Origin: Ensifer adhaerens
GTDB taxonomy: Bacteria; Pseudomonadota; Alphaproteobacteria; Rhizobiales; Rhizobiaceae
Direction: 5' to 3'
Assembly (NCBI RefSeq): GCF_013283195.1
Contig: NZ_JABEKT010000001.1
Coordinates: 2,700,509 to 2,764,508, forward strand
Length of the DNA stretch: 64,000 bases
Part shown: positions 10,034 to 19,021 of the stretch, piece by piece
Layout of the letters: each line of letters begins with the position of its first letter
Position numbering within the stretch: the stretch's first letter is position 1
Program-made: the position numbers and the translations under genes
The notes under the pieces: model-generated
What the model saw: the letters and a program-made list of their open reading frames with translations, nothing else
Databases searched by the model: none
Told to the model about the DNA's origin: nothing

Positions 10034-11383
10034 CTAAACGGCGACCGAATGGCGCCCGCGCCCTGACTGAAGATGAGCGTCGAAAACCGCCGCCACTGAG
10101 CGGGCAAATGGCCGGCCGCGCTCGGTCAGTCGGAAGATGCCATCCTCGATCGCCGTCAGCCCGTCCACATCCCTTGCGCGAAACAGCTTCGCCTCTTCGA
10201 CGACGACACCGGCAAGGCCGGGGAACTCCGCTTTGAGCTGTGCAAAGGAAAAGAAAAAGTCGCACATGATCGCGGCGATCACCCGCGCTCGCAGTCGGTC
10301 GTCCGGCGTCAGCAGGTAGCCGCGCACCGCCGCCAGACCCGATTGCTCGACCTGGCGCAGATATTCGCCGGTTGCCGGCATGTTCTGGACATAACCTTGA
10401 CGGAATTGACCGATCGAAGAGGCACCGAGACCGATCAGGGTTTCGGCGCTGTCGGTGGTGTAGCCCTGGAAATTCCGGCGCAGACGCCCTTCCCGGCTGG
10501 CGACCGCCAGACTGTCACCGGGCTTGGCGAAATGATCGATGCCAACAGTCTCGTATCCGGCGGCGACAAGCATTTCGGCTGCCCGGCGCATCTGGGCAAA
10601 GCGCTCGACGATACCGGGCAGGCTTTCGTCCGGGATCATCGACTGGTGCTTCTTCATCCACGGCACATGGGCATAGCCGAAGAGCGCGACACGGTCGGGC
10701 GACAGCGACAGCACGGCGTCGATCGTGGCTTCGAGCGACGACAGGCTCTGATAGGGCAAGCCGTAGAGCACATCGCAATTGACCGAACGCACGCCCCGCG
10801 CCCGCGATGCCTCGATCGCGTCCCGCGTCTGCTCATAGGTCTGGATGCGATTGATCGCCTTCTGCACCACGGGGTCGAAGTCCTGGACGCCGAAGCTCGC
10901 CCTGGTCATGCCGATCGTCGCCAGCGCATCATGGCGCGCCTCGTCGAGGTCGTTCGGGTCCATCTCGACGCTGATCTCGCAATCGCTGGAAAACTGAAAG
11001 TGACGGCTGAAAACCTGCTTGAGCGCGATCAGATCGTCCGGCCGCAGCAACGTCGGCGATCCACCGCCCAGATGCAGCGCCGTGACCTTCGCTTGGCCAC
11101 TCACCCGCCCGCCGATTGCCGCAATCTCACGGTGCAGACCGTTCAGATAGGTCGTCACCGGGTCGTAACGCAGCGTCTGTTTGGTGTGGCAGGCACAGAA
11201 CCAGCACAGCCGGTCGCAATAGGGCACATGGGCATAAAGCGACAGCGCCTCACCCGGTTCAATCGCCTCGAGCCAGGATTGGTACTCAACCTGACCGACC
11301 GCTTCGGAAAAATGTGGCGCGGTGGGGTAGCTGGTATAGCGGGGCACGGGGCTCGCATGTTTCAGGATCAGAGCGTCGTCCAT
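10034..11383 (-). CDS. hemN: HemN, oxygen-independent coproporphyrinogen III dehydrogenase
   Basis: This 449-residue radical-SAM enzyme makes protoporphyrinogen IX from coproporphyrinogen III without oxygen. The SAM-cluster motif is C56-x3-C60-x2-C63 in HVPYCDRLCWFCACH, followed by the GGGSPT block; the C-terminal region carries the HemN-type extension. The ATG at 11383 has GGAGAG about six bases upstream and gives the expected N-terminus with RYTSYPTAPHF. A longer frame upstream would run through the anaerobox at 11436-11449. It should be induced by FnrN or FixK in low oxygen, supplying haem for the cbb3 oxidase. Confidence 0.95.
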   Translation of the reverse strand: MDDALILKHASPVPRYTSYPTAPHFSEAVGQVEYQSWLEAIEPGEALSLYAHVPYCDRLCWFCACHTKQTLRYDPVTTYLNGLHREIAAIGGRVSGQAKVTALHLGGGSPTLLRPDDLIALKQVFSRHFQFSSDCEISVEMDPNDLDEARHDALATIGMTRASFGVQDFDPVVQKAINRIQTYEQTRDAIEASRARGVRSVNCDVLYGLPYQSLSSLEATIDAVLSLSPDRVALFGYAHVPWMKKHQSMIPDESLPGIVERFAQMRRAAEMLVAAGYETVGIDHFAKPGDSLAVASREGRLRRNFQGYTTDSAETLIGLGASSIGQFRQGYVQNMPATGEYLRQVEQSGLAAVRGYLLTPDDRLRARVIAAIMCDFFFSFAQLKAEFPGLAGVVVEEAKLFRARDVDGLTAIEDGIFRLTERGRPFARSVAAVFDAHLQSGRGRHSVAV

Positions 11384-11435
11384 CGGTCTCTCCGTCAAGT
11401 TGACAAAGGCATAGGACGGATGAGAAGGCACACCT

Positions 11436-11449
11436 TTGATTTTGATCAA
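11436..11449. promoter_or_regulatory. FixK/FnrN anaerobox between hemN and fnrN
   Basis: TTGATTTTGATCAA is a perfect TTGAT-N4-ATCAA site. Its centre is about 60 bases upstream of hemN and about 156 bases upstream of fnrN, so activation of hemN is the simple reading and autoregulation of fnrN is possible. A separate dyad TTAAC-AC-GTTAA lies beside it at 11459-11470 and does not fit the anaerobox. Confidence 0.88.
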
Positions 11450-11598
11450 GTTGCCGAATTAACACGTTAAATTTGACAATTCGCAATTTCGCATGAGACA
11501 TTGTTTCGCGCTTCCGGAATTAGCACCTGTCAACTCTTGATTTAACCGCCCGCATCCTCTTTGGTCCCCAGAACAAACCCGATGCAGGGAAGAAAGAT

Positions 11599-12336
11599 TT
11601 GCAGACCGTGACCGAACATCGCCGCAAGGATATCCACAATTCGGACATTCCAGCCGTCTGCTCTGCCTGCGAGGCACGCCACGGCGGAGTCTGCGGCACG
11701 CTGACCCCAGACCAGCTTCTCGACCTGAGCCGGCATTCGACCCGCAGGCGTGTCGAGCCCGGTCGCGAGGTCGTCGGCCAGGGCGAGATGACCGACAGCT
11801 ACGCCAACATCATCAGCGGCGTCGTCAAGCTCAGCAAGGTTCTGTCCGATGGCCGCCAGCAGATCGTCGGCCTGCAGTTCGCACCCGATTTCATGGGGCG
11901 CCCCTTCACGCGCGAAAGCGCGTTGACCGCAGAGGCGGCGATCGACACGGACATCTGTTCCTTCCCGCGCAATGTCATCGAGCGGCTCGTCTCCGAAGCG
12001 CCGGGGCTTGAACACCGCCTGCACGAACAAGCGCTGAAGGAGTTGGACGAGGCGCGCGACTGGATGCTGACGCTCGGTCGCAAGACCGCGCAGGAGAAGG
12101 TGGCAAGCTTCCTCTACATCATCGCCACCCACATCGATCCGGAAAATGGCACGGCAACGGAGTTCGACCTGCCATTGTCGCGCGCCGATATCGCCGACTA
12201 TCTCGGCCTGACGATCGAGACCGTCAGCCGGCAAGTCACCAAGCTGCGCAAGGACAATGTCATTCGCATCGAAAACAGCCGCCGCGTCACCGTGCCCAGC
12301 ATGGACAGGCTGATGCACGTCGCCGGCATCGACTGA
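11599..12336 (+). CDS. fnrN: FnrN, oxygen-sensing Fnr/Crp-family transcription activator
   Basis: This Crp/Fnr regulator has 245 residues. It has the cysteine set of oxygen-sensing Fnr proteins: C21-x2-C24-x7-C32 at the N-terminus and C120 in the effector domain, enough to bind a [4Fe-4S] cluster. A cyclic-nucleotide-type beta domain (about 45-135) is followed by a helix-turn-helix with LSRADIADYLGLTIETVSR (about 196-214), where E and S-R contact TTGAT half-sites. The start is a TTG at 11599 with AGGGAAG upstream; a GTG at 11608 is an alternative. It is divergent from hemN and probably governs both anaeroboxes in this window. Confidence 0.92.
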   Translation: MQTVTEHRRKDIHNSDIPAVCSACEARHGGVCGTLTPDQLLDLSRHSTRRRVEPGREVVGQGEMTDSYANIISGVVKLSKVLSDGRQQIVGLQFAPDFMGRPFTRESALTAEAAIDTDICSFPRNVIERLVSEAPGLEHRLHEQALKELDEARDWMLTLGRKTAQEKVASFLYIIATHIDPENGTATEFDLPLSRADIADYLGLTIETVSRQVTKLRKDNVIRIENSRRVTVPSMDRLMHVAGID

Positions 12337-12354
12337 GCCCCGCCATCCCGCACG

Positions 12355-12783
12355 TCAGCGGGTGATGACGATCCGCGTGTTGCCAAGCCCGTGTTCACGC
12401 GCCAGAGCGAAGAATTCCGCCGCATTGTCGGGGTGCAGCCGCACGCAACCGTGTGAGGCGGGGCGGCCGAGCCGCTTCAGGTCATAGGTCGCGTGCACGG
12501 CATAGCCGCCGTTAAAGAATACCGCGTAAGGCATTGGCGCATTGTCATATTTCCGCGACCTATGATTTCGTGAGAGCCACTTTGCCTTCCAGCTCCCCTT
12601 GGGGGTGACATAGCCTTTGCGTGCCGTGGAAACTTTCCAGCGGTACATCACGACGCCGTCCTGCTTCACGACCATCGTCTGGGAGGAAAGGCTAATCTTG
12701 GCAACGAGATTGGCAGCGCTCAGCGGCTGAGCGGGAAACTGCATCAAGGCGGCAATCAGCACAGTCAGGAATGTGTGTCGCAT
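12355..12783 (-). CDS. Secreted L,D-transpeptidase (YkuD family)
   Basis: This 142-residue exported peptidoglycan enzyme makes 3-3 cross-links or attaches lipoproteins. A signal peptide (about residues 1-24, ending in AANL) precedes a minimal YkuD domain. The catalytic motif H97 ... S110-H-G-C113-V-R-L is complete, with C113 as nucleophile. It is short for the family and has no LysM or other wall-binding domain. It is convergent with fnrN, with 18 bases between the two genes. Confidence 0.92.
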   Translation of the reverse strand: MRHTFLTVLIAALMQFPAQPLSAANLVAKISLSSQTMVVKQDGVVMYRWKVSTARKGYVTPKGSWKAKWLSRNHRSRKYDNAPMPYAVFFNGGYAVHATYDLKRLGRPASHGCVRLHPDNAAEFFALAREHGLGNTRIVITR

Positions 12784-13021
12784 GCTTCGCTCTCCGCGTG
12801 CGAAACCTCAACTGCAAGATCCCAAGCTATCGGCAAGATCATGCAGCAGGCCTCAGGCGCTGCAGCGTCTCCCACGCGTCACCGGGCGCGTGTGCGCTGC
12901 AATCGGTGGAACCAAACGTTCGCAGAGAATAACTGGCTCGTCATGATACGAGTTTAATACATATGGAAAGTAAAGTCTTAACTCCAAGATCGACTTGGGG
13001 TGAATACAGGGCGATCACCAA

Positions 13022-13996
13022 TCAAATCATGGCGATCAGAAGAACAGCCAAGGTCATCACCGAACAGGCGCCGTAGAATACGGCAATGCCTGCGTCGATA
13101 TCTTCGCTTTCGGCAATCGCGCGGCCTGGACCATTGATCATCGGCTCGCTGACCCTGACACCACCATAGATCCTCGGCCCGGCAAGCTGCAGGTCCAGCG
13201 CGCCGGCCATCGCCGCCTCCGGCCAGCCGGAGTTGGGAGAGCGGTGCAGGCCGTGGTCACGCAGCGCCACGCCGATCGCATCGGCCGCGGCGACGCGACC
13301 ACGGCGCAACAAGGCGCCAGCGGCAATCAAAAGGATGGACAGCCTTGCGGCCGGCAGGTTGGCGACGTCGTCGAGCCGGGCGGACGCCCAGCCGAAATGG
13401 AGATACTTGGGCGACTTGTGGCCGACCATCGAATCGGCCGTGTTCAGCATCTTGTAGGCAAGCAGACCGGGAAGGCCGGCAACCGCATACCAGAAGGCGG
13501 GAGCGACGACACCGTCGGAAAAATTCTCGGCAAGGCTTTCGATCGCGGCCCGGCAGACGCCGGGCGCATCGAGCGTCTTCGGATCGCGCCCGACGACCAT
13601 CGAAACGGCGGCACGCCCACCTTCAAGGCCACCGTGCCGCAAGCCTTCGGCAACGCGCCCGACGTGGTCGCCAAGGCTCTTTTGTGCGAGAAGGACTGCA
13701 ACGACGACGGCTTCGAGCAGAAAGCCAAGTACGCCCATCGTTCCGAACAATTTGTGCAGGACCGCCCCGACGACGGCGCTTGCAAGCAGCAGCAGGCCGA
13801 TCGTGACGACACCACGCAGCTTCAAAGCTGCGGGTTCAATCGCATCATGCCTGTTCAGCGCACCATCCAAGACGGCAATCGCCTTGCCGAAGAAGACGAC
13901 GGGGTGCGGCAGACGCGACCAGAGCCAGTCGGGATCGCCGACGACACGATCGAGCAGCAGCGCGAGCACCAGAATGACAAGGATCTCGCTCGACAC
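13022..13996 (-). CDS. cobD: CobD (CbiB), adenosylcobinamide-phosphate synthase
   Basis: This polytopic membrane protein of 324 residues is recognised as CbiB/CobD by an early LLLDRVVGDPDWLWSRLPHPVV and the conserved AESLAENFSDGVVAP-like region. It joins cobyric acid to the aminopropanol phosphate made via CobC. The start is a GTG at 13996 that directly abuts the cobC stop, so it is translationally coupled. It is last gene of the cobE-A-B-C-D set and its length matches the classical P. denitrificans CobD. No terminator was found after it. Confidence 0.95.
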   Translation of the reverse strand: MSSEILVILVLALLLDRVVGDPDWLWSRLPHPVVFFGKAIAVLDGALNRHDAIEPAALKLRGVVTIGLLLLASAVVGAVLHKLFGTMGVLGFLLEAVVVAVLLAQKSLGDHVGRVAEGLRHGGLEGGRAAVSMVVGRDPKTLDAPGVCRAAIESLAENFSDGVVAPAFWYAVAGLPGLLAYKMLNTADSMVGHKSPKYLHFGWASARLDDVANLPAARLSILLIAAGALLRRGRVAAADAIGVALRDHGLHRSPNSGWPEAAMAGALDLQLAGPRIYGGVRVSEPMINGPGRAIAESEDIDAGIAVFYGACSVMTLAVLLIAMI

Positions 13997-15052
13997 TCAG
14001 CACTCCCCTGGGCGTGCTACGTCCCCGGGGCGTGCTACGTCCCCTGCACGCAGGGCGTTCCAGCGGCCCAAAGCGTCCGCCAGCCGCTGATCACCTTCGG
14101 CATCCGGCGCAAGCCCGATCCTGAGCCAACGGGCATCGTAGTCGAACTTGCGTGTCAGGATCTGTGCTTCGCAGAGATGCCGATGCAAGGCGCTCGCATC
14201 AGCATGTTCCACCAGCACGAACAGGCCAGTGCCACCGACGCGTTTGAGACCAGCATCGTCAAGCACTGCATCGAGGCCGGCGCGGCGCTCGAGAATTCCC
14301 GCAGCGATCGTTTCCGTTTCGCCTGACATCAGTGCCGTGGAGATGACCAGCGCCGGTCCGGACACCGCCCAGGGTCCGAGCCATTCGCGAAAAGCATCGA
14401 GCACGGCATCATCTGCCACGACGAAACCTAGGCGCAGACCGGCGAGACCAAAAAACTTCCCGAAGGAGCGGAAGACGACGAGGTTGTCGTTGGCGCCCAC
14501 ATGGCCGGCGACGCTCAAATCCGGCTGAAGATCGCCAAAAGCCTCGTCGACGACCAGCACGCCGCCGTTCGCCTTCATCACCGCCGCCATTGCCAGGATG
14601 TCTTCCGGCTGAAAGGCGCGTCCGGTCGGGTTGTTCGGGTTGACCACCACCGCAAGACCGTGGTCGGGTCCAAGCTCCTCGGCACGCTCAACCCGATCGA
14701 CCGCAAGACCGGCTGCCATGAGCACGCGCGTATATTCGCCATAGGTGGGGCCGAAAACGGCAACCCGGCGGCCCGCCGGAACGAGGCGCGGCAGCAACTG
14801 GATCACCGATTGTGTACCAGGCACCGGCAAGGGCTGGACGCCGTTGGTGCTGTAATAGCTGGCGGCAGCCGCGCGCGCGCTGTCGATCGTCAGCTTGTCG
14901 GGCAGTCGATGCCAGGCCTGCTGCGGCACCGGCGGCAGCGCCACCGGCCGCGGATTGATGCCGGTCGACAGGTCGAGCCAATCCTCGAAGCGACCACCGA
15001 AGCGGGCGGCGGCTTCCGTGATGCCGCCGCCATGCACGATCGGCGCGCTCAT
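13997..15052 (-). CDS. cobC: CobC, PLP-dependent threonine-phosphate decarboxylase-like protein
   Basis: This class I aminotransferase-fold enzyme has 351 residues and corresponds to CobD of enteric bacteria. It supplies (R)-1-amino-2-propanol phosphate for the nucleotide loop. An early STGINPRP block and the PLP-lysine motif FRSFGKFFGLAGLRLGF are visible. It overlaps cobB by four bases (ATGA) and abuts cobD. The C-terminus ends in a duplicated GDVARP coded by two 18-base tandem repeats, absent from what is usual for the family (see repeat entry). Confidence 0.95.
   Translation of the reverse strand: MSAPIVHGGGITEAAARFGGRFEDWLDLSTGINPRPVALPPVPQQAWHRLPDKLTIDSARAAAASYYSTNGVQPLPVPGTQSVIQLLPRLVPAGRRVAVFGPTYGEYTRVLMAAGLAVDRVERAEELGPDHGLAVVVNPNNPTGRAFQPEDILAMAAVMKANGGVLVVDEAFGDLQPDLSVAGHVGANDNLVVFRSFGKFFGLAGLRLGFVVADDAVLDAFREWLGPWAVSGPALVISTALMSGETETIAAGILERRAGLDAVLDDAGLKRVGGTGLFVLVEHADASALHRHLCEAQILTRKFDYDARWLRIGLAPDAEGDQRLADALGRWNALRAGDVARPGDVARPGEC
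14007..14042. repeat. Two 18-base tandem repeats at the 3' end of cobC
   Basis: Units at 14007-14024 and 14025-14042 differ at one position (CCTGGG versus CCGGGG, then CGTGCTACGTCC). They code for GDVARP twice at the C-terminus of CobC. The frame is kept, so copy-number changes would only alter the tail length. Confidence 0.85.
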
Positions 15053-16353
15053 GACCGATCCGCGATGTCGATGAGGTGCATGAAGGAACCGGCGACGTTG
15101 TCGCGCTTCAGGCCTGCCTGCCCGAGATCGACGCTGGCGGCATCGCTGACGGAAAACAACCGGTCGGCGTCACCTTCAGAGACGATGGTCGCGTAGTGGA
15201 ATTCGTGCGCCGTCATGGGTCCATCGAAGAACGTGGTGTCGAGAGGCACGACACGGCGGTAGCCGAGGTGCCGCCTGCGCTCGGCAAAACTGGTGACGAG
15301 CGGCAGCAGGCCGAGCATCTGGTAGCGCGCGCCATCGGCGGCGACAAGCCCCTCGCCCAGCACCATGTAGCCGCCGCACTCGCCGAAGATCCGCGCGCCC
15401 CGCCTGGCGGCCGCGGCCATGCCGGACCGGAACGCTGTCGCCGCCTGCAGTCGGCCCGCATGAAGCTCCGGATAACCACCCGGCAGATAGACTGCGTCCG
15501 CAGCCGCGTCGGGACTTTCGTCGGCAAGCGGCGAGAAGAAGGAGATTTCCGCCCCGGCGCTGCGCCAGCCGAACAGGAGGTGCTCGTAACTAAAGGCAAA
15601 CGCCACATCCCGCGCCACCGCGATATGCTGCCCGAACGGCTTGAACCTAGTGACTTCGGTCTGCGCCCGCTCGGAGGGCGAGAGGGCGGAGGCCGCACGG
15701 ATCGCATCGAGATCGCAGGTCGCCTCGATCCGATCCGCCGCATAGTCGATAAATGTCTCGAGCGCACCATGTTCACCGGCCTGCACCAGGCCGAGATGCC
15801 GCTCGGGCAGTTTCAGGGCGCCATCCTGCCTGAGCACGCCGAAGACAGGCATGCCGACGCGCGTCAGCGCATCGCGCAGCATCATTTCATGCCGGTCGCT
15901 TCCGACCTTGTTGAGGATGACGCCGGCAACCCGGATATCTCCGCGGTAATCGGCATAACCGCGCACGAGTGCCGCGACCGAATGCGACATACGGGCACAA
16001 TCGACCACCAGGATGACGGCAAGATCGAGCGCTGATGCAAGATCTGCCGGCGTGCCGCTGCCGTCAGCCGCGCCGTCATGCAAGCCCATCATCGCCTCGA
16101 CAACCAGCGTGCGCCCGTCGCTTGCGGCGTGCGCAGCGTTTGCTGCCAGAAGGTCGGGGCGCATGGCCCACGGGTCGTAGTTGAGGCACGGCTCGCCGCT
16201 GGCGAAGGTGTGGAACGCGGGATCGATATAGTCGGGGCCCGCCTTGCCGGGCGCGATCACCATGCCCCGCCGCCGCATGGCGCGCATCAGGCCGAGTGTT
16301 ACCGTGGTCTTGCCGGAGCCCGAACAGGGTGCGGCGATCAGCAATCCGCTCAT
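15049..16353 (-). CDS. cobB: CobB, cobyrinic acid a,c-diamide synthase
   Basis: This ATP- and glutamine-dependent amidase of the aerobic B12 pathway (434 residues) acts on side chains a and c of hydrogenobyrinic acid. It has an N-terminal P-loop (CSGSGKTT, residues 10-17) and a C-terminal class I glutamine amidotransferase domain with the nucleophile Cys in GECGGYMVLG. The ATG at 16353 overlaps the cobA stop by four bases and gives the normal MSGLLIAAPCSG start. The frame upstream of this lies inside cobA and is not used. Confidence 0.95.
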   Translation of the reverse strand: MSGLLIAAPCSGSGKTTVTLGLMRAMRRRGMVIAPGKAGPDYIDPAFHTFASGEPCLNYDPWAMRPDLLAANAAHAASDGRTLVVEAMMGLHDGAADGSGTPADLASALDLAVILVVDCARMSHSVAALVRGYADYRGDIRVAGVILNKVGSDRHEMMLRDALTRVGMPVFGVLRQDGALKLPERHLGLVQAGEHGALETFIDYAADRIEATCDLDAIRAASALSPSERAQTEVTRFKPFGQHIAVARDVAFAFSYEHLLFGWRSAGAEISFFSPLADESPDAAADAVYLPGGYPELHAGRLQAATAFRSGMAAAARRGARIFGECGGYMVLGEGLVAADGARYQMLGLLPLVTSFAERRRHLGYRRVVPLDTTFFDGPMTAHEFHYATIVSEGDADRLFSVSDAASVDLGQAGLKRDNVAGSFMHLIDIADRS

Positions 16354-17192
16354 GCGGGATCCCTGAGCTCGCGGCTTGCGAAGGGGTCGGCAACAAGCTG
16401 TCGCCCGCCAAGTGCGCCGATCCAATCTAGCGATGCCCTGAGGCGCACGACCTCGCCGACGACAACAATTGCCGGCGGCTGCAGACCGGAAGCGGTGACA
16501 TCGACCTCGGCGCGCGCCAGCGTCGTTTCAAGCACCGTCTGTTGCGGTGTGGCCGCGTTGCAGACGAAGGCGACCGGCTCCTCCGGCGAGCGTCCGCCGG
16601 CAATGAGATTGGCGGCAATCGTGCCGATATGCTTCATCGCCATGTACATGACGATCACGGGCGAGCCCGAGGCGATGCCCTGCCAGTTGATCCTGTCCGG
16701 CACCAGGCCGGAAGAATCGTGACCAGTGAGGAAGGTGACAGCGTGGTTGACCTCGCGGTGCGTGACGGGAATGCCGGCATAGGCAAGCCCGCCGATCCCC
16801 GCGGTAATGCCCGGCACGATGCGGAACGGAATGCGGTTTTCAACAAGCGTAAGGGCCTCCTCGCCACCTCGCCCGAAGACGAAGGGATCGCCGCCCTTCA
16901 GCCGCAGCACGCGCTGGCCGGCGCGCGCCAGCTCGACAAGCCGCAACGAGATATCGCGCTGTTTTGGCGACGGCTTGCCGCCGCGCTTGCCAGCAAATTC
17001 GAGTACGGCGCCCGGCCGGGCGAGCTTCAGGCAATCCTCGTTGACCAGCGCATCGTGCACGATGACATCGGCCTGCCGCAGCGCATTGGCGGCATGAAGG
17101 GTCAAAAGGCCGGGGTCGCCGGGACCGGCACCGACGAGCCAGACACTACCGGGCTCAAGCTCGGGCAGACCGGAAAAGATCGTATCGCTCAT
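16350..17192 (-). CDS. cobA: CobA, S-adenosylmethionine:uroporphyrinogen III methyltransferase (SUMT)
   Basis: This 280-residue SAM-dependent enzyme methylates uroporphyrinogen III at C2 and C7 to give precorrin-2, the entry step to corrin synthesis. Family motifs are in order: VGAGPGDPGLLT near the N-terminus, GDPFVFGRGGEE, then GITAGIGGLAYAGIPVTHR. It is a single-domain enzyme without the CysG dehydrogenase/chelatase part. The start at ATG 17192 gives the same length as the classical P. denitrificans CobA. It overlaps cobB by four bases and follows cobE after 136 bases. Confidence 0.96.
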   Translation of the reverse strand: MSDTIFSGLPELEPGSVWLVGAGPGDPGLLTLHAANALRQADVIVHDALVNEDCLKLARPGAVLEFAGKRGGKPSPKQRDISLRLVELARAGQRVLRLKGGDPFVFGRGGEEALTLVENRIPFRIVPGITAGIGGLAYAGIPVTHREVNHAVTFLTGHDSSGLVPDRINWQGIASGSPVIVMYMAMKHIGTIAANLIAGGRSPEEPVAFVCNAATPQQTVLETTLARAEVDVTASGLQPPAIVVVGEVVRLRASLDWIGALGGRQLVADPFASRELRDPA

Positions 17193-17328
17193 GCCGCCAC
17201 TCCTGCCATTCGCTTGTACGCTGCCGTTGACTTGCCTTGGCAACAAGCAGATTCAGACCGGCAAGAAATCCACATAGTCTTTTGAAATCGTTCGTACATT
17301 TCATGCAGGACATACCCAGGAAGAAAGC

Positions 17329-17781
17329 TCATGGCGCCACCGTTGTCGTCGTGCTCACCGGCAGGCGCTCGACAGGTCCGGCGATTGCAGCCGTCGCATG
17401 CGATGCGGTGAGTTTGCCAACGAGCAGCACACTTTTCGGCCCCGCACCGACGAGTGCCGCGCCTTCTGCAACGCCGTGGCAACCGGTGTGGGCAAAGACG
17501 ATTGCCGAGGGGTTCTGCAGCCGGGGCGCCTCGGCCTCCAGTGTCTCCGCATCGAAGAACCGCGCCTCTACGGCAAAGTGTTCGGCGGCGGCATGAATCG
17601 CGGGCTCACCGCGCCTCGCATCAAGCGAGGCGACGAAGCCGATATCGGCTTTCGCGGCACCCACCTTCGCCAACGCTTTTTCGGCAAGGGCAATCACCTC
17701 ATCTGCCGGCGTACCGCGCTCGCAGCCAAGCCCAAGCACGAGTGGTCCTGGCGGTGGCGGCGCTATGCTGGATGATATCAT
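17329..17781 (-). CDS. cobE: CobE, cobalamin biosynthesis protein (CbiG C-terminal family)
   Basis: This 150-residue protein matches the CobE/CbiG C-terminal family: an early LGLGCERGTPADEV, then IGFVASLDARRGEPA, and a C-terminal half rich in Ala and Gly. Its role in the aerobic pathway is not firmly established; the homologous CbiG region belongs to ring contraction. The start is an ATG at 17781 (MISSSIAPPPPGP). A longer frame exists but its extra residues look non-native. It is first gene of the cobE-A-B-C-D group and diverges from the TauE gene. Confidence 0.9.
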   Translation of the reverse strand: MISSSIAPPPPGPLVLGLGCERGTPADEVIALAEKALAKVGAAKADIGFVASLDARRGEPAIHAAAEHFAVEARFFDAETLEAEAPRLQNPSAIVFAHTGCHGVAEGAALVGAGPKSVLLVGKLTASHATAAIAGPVERLPVSTTTTVAP

Positions 17782-18235
17782 GCTCGACCTCGGCCCCCTC
17801 GCGGCAATCCACACGAAGCGCCGCCCGGCTCAAGTCCGGGTCGGTCTGGACAGCACCGGTTCAAGCCCCCTGCCTGGGTCGGCCGCACCGGACGCTCTTT
17901 CAGTCCGCCTGAAGCGGACGCCGTCGCACATCCCTCATTTTTACCGGAGGCAATCGCACGGGTCAAACCGGATTGCGCCATCGCCATGTCGCGTTTGGGG
18001 AAACCTGCCACCCACTTGCGGCGAGCGCAAAGCGCCAGAACCGGCAATCGACCGGAGACGGCAAAAGCCCACCAAGGCACGCAGAATACCAGAATAAGAC
18101 ACTGATTTTATGTGATAATCCACCTGTCTGGGCCGGCACAAAAGATGCGCCATGACAGAAGGCTTTGCATTTCGCCGCTGCCTCTGACACAAGGCGGGAA
18201 AGGCCTGCTTACTCCTCCCTCCCAGAGTCCCTCCC
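17782..18235. other. Divergent intergenic region between cobE and the TauE-like gene
   Basis: These 454 bases must hold the promoters of both neighbours. I looked for a cobalamin riboswitch reading towards cobE and found no match to the GCCAGGAGACCTGCC box, unlike the region upstream of cobP. An open frame of about 100 codons on the minus strand (17778-18080) overlaps the cobE start and has low-complexity composition; I do not call it a gene. The stretch near 18085-18120 is AT-rich. Confidence 0.5.
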
Positions 18236-19021
18236 GTGCAAGATCTCGCTTTCCACCTGCTCGTGTTCCTTTTCGTTGCCGCCTTCGTTGCCGGCTTCAT
18301 CGATTCGATCGCCGGCGGTGGCGGCATGATCACTATTCCCGCCATGCTGATTGCCGGCATCCCGCCGCTCCAGACGCTGGGCACCAACAAGCTGCAGGGA
18401 CTTTTCGGCTCCGGCTCGGCAACGCTTTCCTATGCGCGCAAGGGCCATGTGAACCTGAAGGAGCAATTGCCGATGGCGCTGATGTCGCTGTTGGGCTCCG
18501 TGTTGGGCGCGCTGCTTGCAACCATCGTTCCCGGCGACGTTCTGAAGGCGGTCCTGCCCTTCCTGCTGATTGCCATCGCCCTCTATTTCGGCCTCAAGCC
18601 GAACATGGGCGACGTCGACCAGCACCGGCGCATCACGCCCTTCCTCTTCACGCTGACGCTGGTGCCGCTGATCGGCTTCTACGACGGAGTTTTCGGCCCC
18701 GGCACCGGTTCGTTCTTCATGCTCGGCTTCGTCACGCTTGCCGGCTTCGGCGTGCTCAAGGCGACGGCCCATACGAAGTTCCTGAACTTCGGCTCCAACG
18801 TTGGCGCCTTCGGTGTCTTCCTGTTCTTCGGCGCCATTCTGTGGAAAGTCGGCCTAATGATGGGCGTCGGCCAGTTCCTCGGCGCCCAGGTCGGCTCGCG
18901 CTATGCGATGGCCAAGGGCGCCAAGATTATCAAGCCGCTGCTGGTGGTCGTCTCGATCGCGCTTGCGATCCGGCTGCTCGCCGATCCTTCGCATCCGCTG
19001 CGGATCTGGCTGGGGCTCTGA
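18236..19021 (+). CDS. TauE/SafE-family membrane exporter (UPF0721)
   Basis: This integral membrane protein of 261 residues has about eight hydrophobic segments and the two TauE-type repeats: GFIDSIAGGGGMITIPAML near the N-terminus and GFYDGVFGPGTGSFF in the middle. Members export sulfite, sulfoacetate or other small anions; the substrate is not readable from the sequence. The start is a GTG at 18236 with a CCTCCCT-type pyrimidine stretch before it, so the ribosome site is weak. It is divergent from cobE and has no clear operon partner. Confidence 0.9.
   Translation: MQDLAFHLLVFLFVAAFVAGFIDSIAGGGGMITIPAMLIAGIPPLQTLGTNKLQGLFGSGSATLSYARKGHVNLKEQLPMALMSLLGSVLGALLATIVPGDVLKAVLPFLLIAIALYFGLKPNMGDVDQHRRITPFLFTLTLVPLIGFYDGVFGPGTGSFFMLGFVTLAGFGVLKATAHTKFLNFGSNVGAFGVFLFFGAILWKVGLMMGVGQFLGAQVGSRYAMAKGAKIIKPLLVVVSIALAIRLLADPSHPLRIWLGL

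Noticed and set aside
17995..18020. Possible B12-box (GGGAAACCTGCCACCC) near the cobE-TauE region
   Set aside because: Reads on the plus strand away from cobE and lacks the rest of the riboswitch core; the match is only to the ACCTGCC part.
17778..18080. 100-codon minus-strand frame upstream of and overlapping cobE
   Set aside because: Low-complexity Gly/Arg/Ala composition, no ribosome site, overlaps the cobE start in another frame. Left as intergenic.
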